Origin: Roseateles depolymerans
GTDB lineage: Bacteria > Pseudomonadota > Gammaproteobacteria > Burkholderiales > Burkholderiaceae_C
Direction: 5' to 3'
NCBI GenBank assembly: GCA_003241055.1
Contig: QFOD01000001.1
Location: 1-64,000, forward strand
DNA: 64,000 nucleotides
The translations under genes and the position numbers were made by a program. Shown piece by piece: positions 7,285-17,493 of this stretch; within the stretch, counting starts at the first letter, position 1; the number at the start of each line of letters is the position of its first letter. The notes beneath the pieces are model-generated. The model searched no databases. It was given only the letters and a program-made list of their open reading frames with translations, and was not told the DNA's origin.

Positions 7285-8859
7285 TCAGCGCACCGTGGTG
7301 TAGCGCGCCTCGAAGTAGTCGTTGGACCGGTGCAGCGTTTCCACCCCCGGCTTCATCGCCCAGGGGCGGATCTGGTGATGGATGGGGATGAACAGCGCCT
7401 CGTCGCGGATGCGCAGCAGCGCCTCCTTGATCAGCGCATTGCGCTTGGGCACATCGGGCTCGAACTTGATCTTCTGGATCAGCGCGTCCAGCGGCGCATC
7501 GCTGAGCTTGCCGAAGTTGAAGTTGCCGTCCGCGCCCTGGGTGCGCGTGTGGCCCCAGGCCTGCATCGCGTACAGCGCGTCGTAGGTGGAGACACCCCAG
7601 CCCAGCATGTAGAAGGGCGATTCGCCGCGCTGGAAGGTCTGGCTGTGCGTGGCGAAGGGCGCGGTGATGAGGCGCACCTTCACGCCAATCTTGGCCCACA
7701 TGCTGACCGCCGCCTGGCAGACCTGCTCGTCGTTCACATAGCGGTTGTTGGGGCAGTTCAGCGGCAGCTCGAAGCCCTGCGGGTAGCCGGCCTCGGCCAG
7801 CAGCTTGCGGGCGCGGTCCAGGTCGGGCTTGGCCACCGCATCCAGCGCTGCGTCATAGCCGTTCACGCCCGGCGGCACCATCAGCGCGGCGGGTACCGAC
7901 AGGCCACGCATGATGCTGCGCTTGATCGCCTCGCGGTCCAGCGCGAGGTTGAGCGCCTGGCGCACACGCTTGTCCTTGAAGGGGTTCTTGCCCTTCACGC
8001 TGGCATCGCGCAGCTCGTCACTGCCCTGGTCCATCACGAAGAAGATGGTGCGAATCTCGGGGCCTTCCAGCAGCTTGACCTTGCCGTCTTCCTTGAGCTT
8101 GAAGAAGTCGGCCGGCGGCAGGTCGGTGACGATGTCCACATCGCCCGACAGCAGCGCGGCCACGCGGGTGGGGGCGCTCTTGATGGGCAGGTAGGTCAGC
8201 TCGGTCACATTGCCGCTGTTCTGGCCCCACCAGTCCTTGTTGGCGACCATCTTCACCGCCTGGTCAGGCTGCCAGCTCACCAGCTTGTAGGGCCCCGTGC
8301 CATTGGCGTTGCGGGAGGCGTAGTTCTCTTCCTTGGCCTTGTAGTCCTGGGTGTTGGTGGTGTTGTTCTTCACCGACCAGGCCCGGCTCATGATGGGAAA
8401 GCTGATGATGTTCTGCAGCAGCATGGGCGTAGGCGCCTCCAGCAGCAGGTCGACGGTGTAGTCGTCGACCTTCTTCACCTCCTTGATGCCCGACACATAG
8501 GTCTGCTTGGTGCCCTGGGGCTGGGTGATGCGGCCGAAGCTGAACACCACGTCGTCCGCGGTGAAGGGCGAGCCGTCGTGGAACTTCACGCCGCGGCGCA
8601 GCTCGAAGCGCACCTGGGTCTGGGACAGATAGGTCCACTTCGTCGCCAGCGAGGGCTCGGGCCGGTAGTCGCGGCCCAGGCGGGTCAGGCCCTCGTAGAT
8701 GTGGGCGCCTATGGAGTTGGAGGTGTTGTGATCCTGCGCATGCGGGTCCAGCGTCAGGATGTCGTTCTGCGCGGCCCAGCGCAGCGGGGCGGCGGAGGCC
8801 GCGAGGCTCAGCAGCGCAGCGGCGGCGAGCGGCAGGAGTCGGGCGAGCGCGGTCTTCAT
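7285..8859 (-). CDS. ABC transporter substrate-binding protein, peptide/opine family (DppA/OppA type)
   Basis: A 524-residue periplasmic protein with a Sec signal peptide (charged start, then a run of Ala/Leu, cleavage near ASAAP at about residue 29). The mature part has the family 5 order: ILTLDPHAQDHNTSNSIGAHIYEGL, KFHDGSPFTADDVVFSF, NGTGPYKLVSWQ, ALNLALDREAI. It would bind a peptide or similar solute and deliver it to an ABC permease. No permease or ATPase gene is adjacent, so it is an orphan. The frame is open to 9033 but residues before the ATG at 8859 are Arg/Ala-rich and not signal-like. Confidence 0.9.
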   Translation of the reverse strand: MKTALARLLPLAAAALLSLAASAAPLRWAAQNDILTLDPHAQDHNTSNSIGAHIYEGLTRLGRDYRPEPSLATKWTYLSQTQVRFELRRGVKFHDGSPFTADDVVFSFGRITQPQGTKQTYVSGIKEVKKVDDYTVDLLLEAPTPMLLQNIISFPIMSRAWSVKNNTTNTQDYKAKEENYASRNANGTGPYKLVSWQPDQAVKMVANKDWWGQNSGNVTELTYLPIKSAPTRVAALLSGDVDIVTDLPPADFFKLKEDGKVKLLEGPEIRTIFFVMDQGSDELRDASVKGKNPFKDKRVRQALNLALDREAIKRSIMRGLSVPAALMVPPGVNGYDAALDAVAKPDLDRARKLLAEAGYPQGFELPLNCPNNRYVNDEQVCQAAVSMWAKIGVKVRLITAPFATHSQTFQRGESPFYMLGWGVSTYDALYAMQAWGHTRTQGADGNFNFGKLSDAPLDALIQKIKFEPDVPKRNALIKEALLRIRDEALFIPIHHQIRPWAMKPGVETLHRSNDYFEARYTTVR

Positions 8860-8921
8860 TCGTGGCTTCCTGTGGCAGCGGCAGAAGCCAAAAATGCTAG
8901 CGGCGGGGGCCGCCCGGCCGG

Positions 8922-9212
8922 CTAGGGCTTGCCCGCAGGTTCCAGCGAACAGTCGCAGCCCGCGCCGGCTGCAATCCAGCGCCGCACCAGCCAGCCGCGC
9001 AGGCCCCGCGGCCGGGCCGCGAGCACGCCGCACACATAGCGCGCGCCGTCCCAGCGCAGCGCGCTGCAGGCGCCACGCAGGCGCCGGCTGATCAGCACGC
9101 CCAGCGGGCAGGGCTCGGCCAGGCAGCAGATGCCGCAGCCATTGCAGGGCTCGCCCGGCGCCGGCTTGGCCGGCGCGTCGGGGTGGATCTGGATGACGCG
9201 CGGGGGCGTCAC
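8922..9212 (-). CDS. Small Cys-rich YkgJ-like protein
   Basis: A 96-residue protein with nine cysteines. The N-terminal cluster is C23-x2-C26-x2-C29-C30-x4-C35, followed by C49, C61, C86 and C88. The CNGCGICC motif resembles the metal-chelating YkgJ/UPF0153 group and small Burkholderiales proteins of unknown function; a zinc or iron-sulfur site is likely. Start codon is GTG at 9212. It lies 31 nt downstream of the 2OG oxygenase gene on the same strand and 62 nt before the binding protein, so cotranscription with the oxygenase is plausible. Function unknown. Confidence 0.75.
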   Translation of the reverse strand: MTPPRVIQIHPDAPAKPAPGEPCNGCGICCLAEPCPLGVLISRRLRGACSALRWDGARYVCGVLAARPRGLRGWLVRRWIAAGAGCDCSLEPAGKP

Positions 9213-9243
9213 AGGGGCACGCGTGAGACGGGCGGCGGTTGGG

Positions 9244-10086
9244 TCAGGTCTTGACGCCCAGCTCGCGCAGGCGCTCGTCCAGGTAGGCCTTGGCCGTGTA
9301 GCGGTCGCTCAGCACCACGTTGTCGCGTGGATGCAGGAACAGCGGCAGCGACACCCTGCTCTTCTTGGCGCCCTCGCCGGTGGGGTTGACCACGCGGTGC
9401 TGGGTGGACGGGTAGTAGCCCTCGGAGGCCTCCTGCAGCATGTCGCCGATGTTGATGGTCAGCGTGCCGAAGTCGCAGGGCACGTCGTGCCAGGCACCGT
9501 CCTTGCCCTGCACCTGGAGGCCGGGCTCGTTGGCGGCGGGCAGGATGGTCAGCAGGTTGATGTCGCCGTGCGGCGCGGCACGCAGCGAGCCGGCGGGCTC
9601 CTGGCCGGTCAGCGGCGGGTAGCGCAGCACGCGCAGCAGCGTCTGGGTGCTGCCCTCGATCATGTGGGACAGCGGCTCGCGGTACTTGGCCGCGATCTCG
9701 GGCGGCGTGTACTTCTCGACCCAGCCCAGCAGTTCCGCGGCCAGCGCATTGGCCTCGCGGTAGTAGGTGAGGGCGTCTTCCTTCAGCTGGGGCGGGATGC
9801 GGCCCCAGGGGTAGATGTGGAAGTACTCCTTGATGTCCTTCTGCTTGAAGCCCTTGGCGGTTTCGGAAATCTCGGTGGAGAACCAGCCGTCCTGGGTTTC
9901 CTTGGAGAACGCGAACGCCTCCTTGCCCTTGCCGTTGAAGAAGGCCAGCCAGTCGGCGTAGATCTTCTCCACCAGGGCCTGGCGGATGGGGTGATTGGTC
10001 AGCACGCCGAAGCCGGTCTCGTGCAGGGAGCGGGTGAATTTCTCGGCCGCGTCGGGGGCGCGGTAGTCAACGACCTGAACTTGCAT
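9244..10086 (-). CDS. 2-oxoglutarate/Fe(II)-dependent dioxygenase, isopenicillin N synthase family
   Basis: A 280-residue cytoplasmic oxygenase. The Fe(II) triad is complete: H173 and D175 in APHGDINLLTIL and H230 in STQHRVVNP. R244 with S246 (RVS) would bind the 2-oxoglutarate carboxylate. The IPNS-like N-terminal domain is present. The substrate is not evident; related proteins act on small molecules such as plant hormones or nucleobases, so no name is given. Start ATG at 10086 is preferred to an upstream start at 10122 because MQVQVVDYR begins the conserved fold. It is divergent from sucA with 271 nt between them. Confidence 0.88.
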   Translation of the reverse strand: MQVQVVDYRAPDAAEKFTRSLHETGFGVLTNHPIRQALVEKIYADWLAFFNGKGKEAFAFSKETQDGWFSTEISETAKGFKQKDIKEYFHIYPWGRIPPQLKEDALTYYREANALAAELLGWVEKYTPPEIAAKYREPLSHMIEGSTQTLLRVLRYPPLTGQEPAGSLRAAPHGDINLLTILPAANEPGLQVQGKDGAWHDVPCDFGTLTINIGDMLQEASEGYYPSTQHRVVNPTGEGAKKSRVSLPLFLHPRDNVVLSDRYTAKAYLDERLRELGVKT

Positions 10087-10357
10087 GGGCAATCCTTGTT
10101 GTCCCTCTGCGCAGCCATGCAATCTCGGGGCTGGCGCGTCCGGATTTTACGAATCGGTCAAACTTTTTGACGCCCATCAAGATTGGTGGGGCAAACCCGT
10201 GGTGCTAGAGTTCGCGCCCTGAGACTTATGGTCCTTCCCGTCCCTTTTGTTCTGGTAACAGCAAAGGTGGGTCGCAATCCGCCAACCGGTCAAGCCGTGT
10301 CGCGGAAGGTTCTTCAACCAGCCAACTCCCTGGATACCGGGGTATGAGGTCAGCGAA
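10087..10357. promoter_or_regulatory. Divergent region between 2OG oxygenase and sucA
   Basis: This 271-nt interval must hold promoters for both directions. I can see a TTGACG (10167-10172) on the + strand, but no good -10 at 16-18 nt, and a CTAGAG at about 10204. No hairpin with a T tract and no convincing small gene are visible. It probably contains a leader of more than 100 nt for the 2-oxoglutarate dehydrogenase operon. Confidence 0.4.
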
Positions 10358-13207
10358 ATGATGCAGCAATACGAGGCCAACTCTTACCTGTTCGGCGGTA
10401 ACGCGCCGTACGTGGAAGAGATGTACGAGGCCTATCTGGACAACCCGGGCTCGGTGCCCGACAACTGGCGCGCCTACTTCGACGCGTTGCAGCACGTCCC
10501 GGCGGTGGACGGCAGCGAGGCACGCGACGTGCCGCACGCGCCGGTCATCGAATCCTTCGCCCAGCGCGCCAAGGCCAACGCCTTCGCCGCCAAGGCCAGC
10601 GGCGCGGACCTGGCGGTCGCCCGCAAGCAGGTGCATGTCCAGTCGCTGATCGCGGCCTACCGCTTCCTCGGCAATCGCTGGGCCGAGCTGGACCCGCTCA
10701 AGCGCGCCGAGCGTCCCAAGATCCCCGAGCTCGACCCCGCGTTCTACGACCTGACCGAGTCCGACATGGACATCTCGTTCAGCGCCGTGAACAGCTACTT
10801 CGGCGGCGAGACCATGACGCTGCGCCAGATCGTGCAGGCCCTGCGCGAGACCTACTGCAGCAGCATCGGCGCCGAGTTCATGCACATCACCGACCCCGGT
10901 GAAAAGCGCTGGTGGCAGGAGCGCCTCGAGAAGTCGCGCGGCCGCCCCAGCTTCAGTGCCGAAAAGAAAAAGCACATCCTGGAGCGCCTGACGGCCGCCG
11001 AAGGCCTGGAACGCTACCTGCACACCAAGTACGTCGGCCAGAAGCGCTTCTCGCTGGAAGGCGGCGAGAGCTTCATCGCGGCGATGGACGAGCTGATCCA
11101 TCACGGCGGTGAGAAGGGCGTGCAGGAAATCGTCATCGGCATGGCCCACCGCGGCCGTCTGAACGTGCTGGTGAACACGCTGGGCAAGATGCCCAAGGAC
11201 CTGTTCGCCGAGTTCGAGCACAAGGCCGCGGAAGACCTGCCGGCCGGTGATGTGAAGTACCACCAGGGCTTCAGCTCCGACGTGTCGACGGCCGGCGGCC
11301 CGGTGCACCTGAGCCTGGCCTTCAACCCCTCGCACCTGGAAATCGTGAACCCGGTGGTCGAGGGCAGCGTGCGTGCGCGTCTGGACCGCCGCGGCGACAA
11401 GGACGGCACGCAGGTGCTGCCGGTGCTGGTGCACGGCGACGCGGCCTTCGGCGGCCAGGGCGTGGTGCAGGAAACGCTGGCGATGGCCCAGACCCGCGGC
11501 TACCGCACGGGCGGCACGGTGCACATCGTCATCAACAACCAGATCGGCTTCACCACCAGCGACCCGCGCGACCTGCGCTCCACCTGGTACTGCTCCGACG
11601 TCGTCAAGATGATCGAGGCGCCGGTGCTGCACGTGAACGGCGATGACGCCGAAGCCGTGGTCTGGGCCACGCAGCTGGCCATGGACTACCGCACCGAGTT
11701 CAAGAAGGACGTGGTGCTGGACATCGTCTGCTTCCGCAAGCTGGGCCACAACGAGCAGGACACGCCCTCGCTGACCCAGCCGCTGATGTACAAGAAGATC
11801 GCGGCCCACCCCGGCACCCGCAAGGTCTACGGCGACAAGCTGGTGGCCCAGGGCACGCTGCCCGCAGAAGGCCCGGACGAGATGGTCAAGGCCTACCGCG
11901 CCGCGATGGACGAAGGCCGTCACACCGTGGACCCGGTGCTGACCAACTTCAAGAGCAAGTTCGCCACCGACTGGTCGCCCTTCCTGGGCAAGAAGTGGAC
12001 GGACAGCTGCGACACCGCCATTCCGGTGGCCGAGTGGAAGCGCCTGGCCGAGAAGATCACCACGCTGCCCAAGGACTTCGCCGCGCACAACCTGGTCAGC
12101 AAGCTGTACGCCGACCGCGCCACCATGGGCCGCGGCGAGGTGAACGTGGACTGGGGCATGGGCGAGCACATGGCCTTCGCATCGCTGGTGGCCTCGGGCT
12201 ACCCGGTGCGCCTGTCGGGTGAGGATGCCGGCCGCGGCACCTTCACGCACCGCCATGCCGTGCTGCACGACCAGAACCGCACGAACTGGGACGAGGGCGC
12301 CTACATCCCGCTGCAGAACGTGGCCGAGAACCAGGCCCCGTTCGTCGTCATCGACTCCATCCTGTCGGAAGAGGCGGTGCTGGGCTTCGAATACGGCTAC
12401 GCCGCGGCCGAACCCAACACGCTGACCATCTGGGAAGCGCAGTTCGGTGACTTCGCCAACGGTGCGCAGGTCGTCATCGACCAGTTCATCGCCTCCGGCG
12501 AGGTGAAGTGGGGCCGCGCCAACGGCCTGACGATGATGCTGCCGCACGGCTACGAAGGCCAGGGCCCGGAGCACAGCTCGGCCCGCCTGGAGCGCTTCAT
12601 GCAGCTGGCTGCGGACAACAACATGCAGATCGTGCAGCCGACCACGGCCTCGCAGATCTTCCACGTGCTGCGTCGCCAGATGCTGCGCATGTTCCGCAAG
12701 CCGCTGGTCATCATGACCCCCAAGAGCCTGCTGCGCGCCAAGGATGCGACCTCGCCGCTGTCCGAGTTCACCAAGGGTGAGTTCAAGACGGTGATCGGCG
12801 AGCTGAGCGCCGACATCGACGCGTCCAAGGTCAAGCGCGTGATCGCCTGCTCGGGCAAGGTCTACTACGACCTGGTCAAGGCCCGTGGCGACAAGAAGGA
12901 CGTGGCCATCATCCGCGTGGAGCAGCTCTACCCGTTCCCGCACAAGGCCTTCGCTGCCGAGATCAAGAAGTACCCGCACGCGACCGACATCGTCTGGTGC
13001 CAGGATGAGCCGCAGAACCAGGGCGCCTGGTTCTTCGTGCAGCACTACATCCACGAGAACATGACCGAAGGCCAGAAGCTCGGCTACGCCGGCCGCCCGG
13101 CCTCCGCGTCGCCGGCCGTGGGCTATGCCCACCTGCACCAGGAGCAGCAGAAGGCGCTGCTGGAGCAGGCCTTCGCCAAGCTCAAGGGCTTCATCCTCAC
13201 CAAGTAA
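10358..13207 (+). CDS. sucA: 2-oxoglutarate dehydrogenase E1 component
   Basis: This 949-residue thiamine diphosphate enzyme decarboxylates 2-oxoglutarate and passes the succinyl group to lipoyl-E2 in the TCA cycle. Visible features: N-terminal YLFGGNAPYVEEMYEAY helix for E2 binding, GMAHRGRLNVL, AFNPSHLEIVNPVVEGSVRA, GDAAFGGQGVVQET, and the ThDP/Mg region HVNGDDAEAVVWA followed by CFRKLGHNEQD. The transketolase-like and C-terminal domains follow, with LPHGYEGQGPEHSSARLERF. Length matches the family. ATG at 10358 or the adjacent ATG at 10361 could start it; a GAGG site is upstream. odhB follows 72 nt later. Confidence 0.97.
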   Translation: MMQQYEANSYLFGGNAPYVEEMYEAYLDNPGSVPDNWRAYFDALQHVPAVDGSEARDVPHAPVIESFAQRAKANAFAAKASGADLAVARKQVHVQSLIAAYRFLGNRWAELDPLKRAERPKIPELDPAFYDLTESDMDISFSAVNSYFGGETMTLRQIVQALRETYCSSIGAEFMHITDPGEKRWWQERLEKSRGRPSFSAEKKKHILERLTAAEGLERYLHTKYVGQKRFSLEGGESFIAAMDELIHHGGEKGVQEIVIGMAHRGRLNVLVNTLGKMPKDLFAEFEHKAAEDLPAGDVKYHQGFSSDVSTAGGPVHLSLAFNPSHLEIVNPVVEGSVRARLDRRGDKDGTQVLPVLVHGDAAFGGQGVVQETLAMAQTRGYRTGGTVHIVINNQIGFTTSDPRDLRSTWYCSDVVKMIEAPVLHVNGDDAEAVVWATQLAMDYRTEFKKDVVLDIVCFRKLGHNEQDTPSLTQPLMYKKIAAHPGTRKVYGDKLVAQGTLPAEGPDEMVKAYRAAMDEGRHTVDPVLTNFKSKFATDWSPFLGKKWTDSCDTAIPVAEWKRLAEKITTLPKDFAAHNLVSKLYADRATMGRGEVNVDWGMGEHMAFASLVASGYPVRLSGEDAGRGTFTHRHAVLHDQNRTNWDEGAYIPLQNVAENQAPFVVIDSILSEEAVLGFEYGYAAAEPNTLTIWEAQFGDFANGAQVVIDQFIASGEVKWGRANGLTMMLPHGYEGQGPEHSSARLERFMQLAADNNMQIVQPTTASQIFHVLRRQMLRMFRKPLVIMTPKSLLRAKDATSPLSEFTKGEFKTVIGELSADIDASKVKRVIACSGKVYYDLVKARGDKKDVAIIRVEQLYPFPHKAFAAEIKKYPHATDIVWCQDEPQNQGAWFFVQHYIHENMTEGQKLGYAGRPASASPAVGYAHLHQEQQKALLEQAFAKLKGFILTK

Positions 13208-13217
13208 ACGTCATTCG

Positions 13218-13247
13218 GCCCCGCACTGCGCCAATGCAGCGCGGGGT
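13218..13247 (+). other. Hairpin between sucA and odhB
   Basis: CCCCGC-ACTGC can pair with GCAG-GCGGGG around a short CGCCAAT-containing loop. No T tract follows, so it is more likely an mRNA processing or stability hairpin between cistrons than a terminator. It lies 10 nt after the sucA stop. Confidence 0.5.
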
Positions 13248-13279
13248 GCTGCGCGTCCAGAACAGAAAGAATTCACATC

Positions 13280-14536
13280 ATGGCAATCGTTGAAGTCAAG
13301 GTTCCCCAGTTCTCCGAGTCCGTCTCGGAAGGTACGCTGATCTCCTGGAAGAAGAAGCCCGGCGAGGCCGTCGCGGTCGATGAGACCCTGATCGAGATCG
13401 AGACCGACAAGGTCGTGCTGGAAGTGCCCGCGCCCTCCGCCGGCGTGATGGCCCAGATCCTGAAGAACGACGGTGACACCGTCGTCAGCGAAGAGCTGAT
13501 CGCCAAGATCGACACCGAAGGTACGGCCCAGGTGAGCCCGCTGGAGGTCAAGCCCGTTGCCGCCGCGACGCCGGCCCCGGCCGCCGCGCCCGCAGCCGCC
13601 ACCGGCGGCGCCAAGGGCGACGTGGCCATGCCGGCCGCAGCCAAGATCCTGGCCGAGAAGGGCCTGGCCGCCACCGACGTGGCCGGCTCCGGCAAGGATG
13701 GCCGCGTGACCAAGGGCGATGCCCTGGCCGCCGGCGCCAAGCCCGCTGTGGCCGCTCCGGTGGCCGTGCCTGCCGCTGCGGCGGTGGCCAAGCCCCTGCC
13801 GGCCGTGGCCGCGCCGGTCGCGCCCAACCTGGGCGAGCGCCCCGAGCAGCGCGTGCCCATGACCCGCCTGCGTGCCCGCGTGGCCGAGCGCCTGCTGCAG
13901 TCGCAGGCCACCAACGCCATCCTGACCACGTTCAACGAAGTGAACATGGCGCCGGTGATGGAGATGCGCAAGAAGTTCCAGGAAAAGTTCGAGAAGGAGC
14001 ACGGCGTGAAGCTGGGCTTCATGAGCTTCTTCGTGAAGGCCGCGGTGCACGCGCTGAAGAAGTATCCGGTGCTGAACGCCTCGGTGGACGGCAACGACAT
14101 CGTCTACCACGGCTACTTCGACATCGGCATCGCCGTCGGCTCGCCGCGCGGCCTGGTCGTGCCCATCATCCGCAACGCCGACCAGCTCAGCTTTGCCGAC
14201 ATCGAGAAGACCATTGCCGGCTTCGGCCAGAAGGCCAAGGACGGCAAGCTGTCCATCGACGAACTGACCGGTGGCACCTTCTCCATCTCGAATGGCGGTA
14301 CCTTCGGCTCCATGCTGTCGACCCCCATCATCAACCCGCCGCAGTCGGCCATCCTGGGCGTGCACGCCACGAAGGACCGTGCCGTCGTCGAGAACGGCCA
14401 GGTCGTCGTGCGCCCGATCAACTATCTGGCCATGTCCTATGACCATCGCATCATCGACGGCCGCGAAGCCGTGCTGGGCCTGGTGGCGATGAAGGACGCG
14501 CTGGAAGACCCGGCCCGCCTGCTGTTCGACCTGTAA
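13280..14536 (+). CDS. odhB: Dihydrolipoyllysine succinyltransferase (E2 of 2-oxoglutarate dehydrogenase)
   Basis: A 418-residue E2 core enzyme that moves the succinyl group from lipoamide to CoA. It has one N-terminal lipoyl domain with the modified lysine K44 in ETDKVVLEVP, an Ala/Pro-rich flexible linker, a peripheral subunit-binding domain (about 115-150, AAAKILAEKGL), a second Ala/Pro/Val linker and the catalytic acyltransferase domain. The active site H389 and D393 lie in SYDHRIIDGRE near the end. E1 is upstream, E3 downstream, but an SMR gene is inserted before E3. Confidence 0.97.
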   Translation: MAIVEVKVPQFSESVSEGTLISWKKKPGEAVAVDETLIEIETDKVVLEVPAPSAGVMAQILKNDGDTVVSEELIAKIDTEGTAQVSPLEVKPVAAATPAPAAAPAAATGGAKGDVAMPAAAKILAEKGLAATDVAGSGKDGRVTKGDALAAGAKPAVAAPVAVPAAAAVAKPLPAVAAPVAPNLGERPEQRVPMTRLRARVAERLLQSQATNAILTTFNEVNMAPVMEMRKKFQEKFEKEHGVKLGFMSFFVKAAVHALKKYPVLNASVDGNDIVYHGYFDIGIAVGSPRGLVVPIIRNADQLSFADIEKTIAGFGQKAKDGKLSIDELTGGTFSISNGGTFGSMLSTPIINPPQSAILGVHATKDRAVVENGQVVVRPINYLAMSYDHRIIDGREAVLGLVAMKDALEDPARLLFDL

Positions 14537-14562
14537 GCCACGCACGCAGTCCGCAGCCGCGC

Positions 14563-14880
14563 ATGGCCTGGATCTATCTGCTGCTGGCAGGCCTGTTCGA
14601 GATTGGCTGGCCCCTGGGGTTCAAGCTGTCTCAGCAGGCCGAGTACCGCGTCAGCGGTATTGCCGGCGCGATCGTGTCCATGGGCCTGTCCGGCTGGCTG
14701 CTGTGGCTGGCGCAGCGCGAGATTCCCATCGGCACCGCCTACGCGGTGTGGACGGGCATAGGCGGCGCCGGCACCTTTCTGATCGGGGTGATGTTCTTCG
14801 GCGACTCGGCCTCCGTCATGCGCTTCATCGGCGTGGCGTTGATCGTCGGCGGGGTCGTCACCCTCAAGCTCGCGCACTGA
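14563..14880 (+). CDS. SMR-family exporter, guanidinium exporter (Gdx/SugE)-like
   Basis: A 105-residue inner-membrane protein with four predicted helices. E13 in LLAGLFEIGW is the conserved membrane glutamate that couples proton and substrate. The third helix region IPIGTAYAVWTGIG and the GDSAS-x-MRF segment resemble SugE/Gdx rather than EmrE (which has GLG...GQKLD). Gdx proteins exchange guanidinium for protons. No guanidine riboswitch is visible in the 26 nt before the ATG. It sits between odhB and lpd, 26 nt after the former and 19 nt before the latter, and must be cotranscribed with them. Confidence 0.88.
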   Translation: MAWIYLLLAGLFEIGWPLGFKLSQQAEYRVSGIAGAIVSMGLSGWLLWLAQREIPIGTAYAVWTGIGGAGTFLIGVMFFGDSASVMRFIGVALIVGGVVTLKLAH

Positions 14881-14899
14881 GCTGCGCCAAGGAGCATTC

Positions 14900-16321
<1,422 letters not shown>

Positions 16322-16351
16322 TCCGAGCGCGCTTGGCGCGATCAGCAACGC

Positions 16352-16380
16352 AAGGGGCGGCCGTGGTCGCCCCTTTGTCT
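16352..16380 (+). terminator. Terminator of the sucA-lpd operon
   Basis: AAGGGGCG (16352-16359) pairs with CGCCCCTT (16368-16375), followed by TGTCTT. The T tract is weak and zapE starts only 13 nt after, so partial read-through into zapE is likely. Confidence 0.65.
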
Positions 16381-16392
16381 TGAGAAGCATCC

Positions 16393-17493
16393 ATGGCCTC
16401 CGTTACCGAGCTCTACCACCAGACCCTGGCCGAACGCGGCTACACGGCCGACCCCGCGCAGCTGCGCGCGGTGGCCGCCCTGCAGCGCTGCCAGGACGAA
16501 TGGGCGGACTACAAGGCGCGCCGCAGTAACGCCGTCACCAAGCTGCTGGTGCGGCCGCCGATTCCGCGCGGCGTCTACATGTTCGGCGGCGTGGGGCGGG
16601 GCAAGAGCTTCCTGATGGACTGCTTCTTCCAGGCCGTGCCGCTGACACGCAAGACCCGCCTCCACTTCCATGAGTTCATGCGCGAGGTGCACCGCGAACT
16701 GCAGGAGTTGAAGGGCATCGTGGACCCGCTGGAGGAACTGGGCAAGCGGATCTCGCGCCGCTTCCGCCTCATCTGCTTCGACGAGTTCCATGTGGCGGAC
16801 GTGACTGACGCGATGATCCTGCACCGCCTGCTGGATTCGATGTTCCGCAACCGCGTCAGCATTGTCACGACCTCCAACTTTCATCCGGACGAGCTCTACC
16901 CCAACGGCCTGCACCGCGACCGCATCCTGCCCGCCATCGAGCTGCTGAAGGAGAAGCTCGAGGTCATCAATGTCGACAACGGCATGGACTACCGGCGCCG
17001 TTCGCTGGAGGACATGAACCTCTACCTCACGCCAGCGGACGAAGCGGCCGATGCCGCGCTGACCGAGGCCTTCCAGACGCTGGCCGAGGCGCAGGACGAG
17101 GACCGCAAGCTGATGATCGAGCACCGCGCGCTGTACGCGCGCCGGCGTGCCGGCGGAGTCGTGTGGTTCGACTTCCAGCAGCTCTGCGCCGGCCCGCGCT
17201 CCCAGAATGACTACCTGGAGCTGGCCAGTCAGTTCCACACCGTGATCCTGTCCGGCGTGCCGGTGATGCCGCCCAAGCTGGCCAGCGAGGCGCGCCGCTT
17301 CACCTGGCTGGTGGACGTGCTCTACGACCGCCGGGTCAAGCTCATCATCGCGGCGGCCGCGCCCGCCGAGGAGCTCTACACCGAGGGGCCGCTGGCCCAT
17401 GAATTCCCGCGCACCGTGTCGCGGCTGCAGGAGATGCGCTCGGCCGAATACCTCGCACTGGCCCGGCGCGAGGTCGATACTTCGCTGACATGA
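16393..17493 (+). CDS. zapE: Cell division protein ZapE (AFG1-like ATPase)
   Basis: A 366-residue P-loop ATPase. Walker A is GGVGRGKS (65-72), Walker B is ICFDEFHV, and a sensor region TTSNFHPDELYPNGL follows; these match AFG1/ZapE. In E. coli ZapE acts at the Z-ring in late division under low oxygen or stress. The gene follows lpd in many betaproteobacteria. Its stop overlaps the next start (ATGA), so it is cotranslated with the secreted coiled-coil protein. Confidence 0.94.
   Translation: MASVTELYHQTLAERGYTADPAQLRAVAALQRCQDEWADYKARRSNAVTKLLVRPPIPRGVYMFGGVGRGKSFLMDCFFQAVPLTRKTRLHFHEFMREVHRELQELKGIVDPLEELGKRISRRFRLICFDEFHVADVTDAMILHRLLDSMFRNRVSIVTTSNFHPDELYPNGLHRDRILPAIELLKEKLEVINVDNGMDYRRRSLEDMNLYLTPADEAADAALTEAFQTLAEAQDEDRKLMIEHRALYARRRAGGVVWFDFQQLCAGPRSQNDYLELASQFHTVILSGVPVMPPKLASEARRFTWLVDVLYDRRVKLIIAAAAPAEELYTEGPLAHEFPRTVSRLQEMRSAEYLALARREVDTSLT

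Noticed and set aside
10167..10195. TTGACG as the sucA -35
   Set aside because: No acceptable -10 at 16-18 nt spacing, so I list only the region, not a promoter.
10226..13138. 970-residue open frame on the minus strand opposite sucA
   Set aside because: Composition (Val/Leu/His/Gln/Arg) is that of the antisense frame of a GC-rich gene; no domain is recognisable and sucA is certain.
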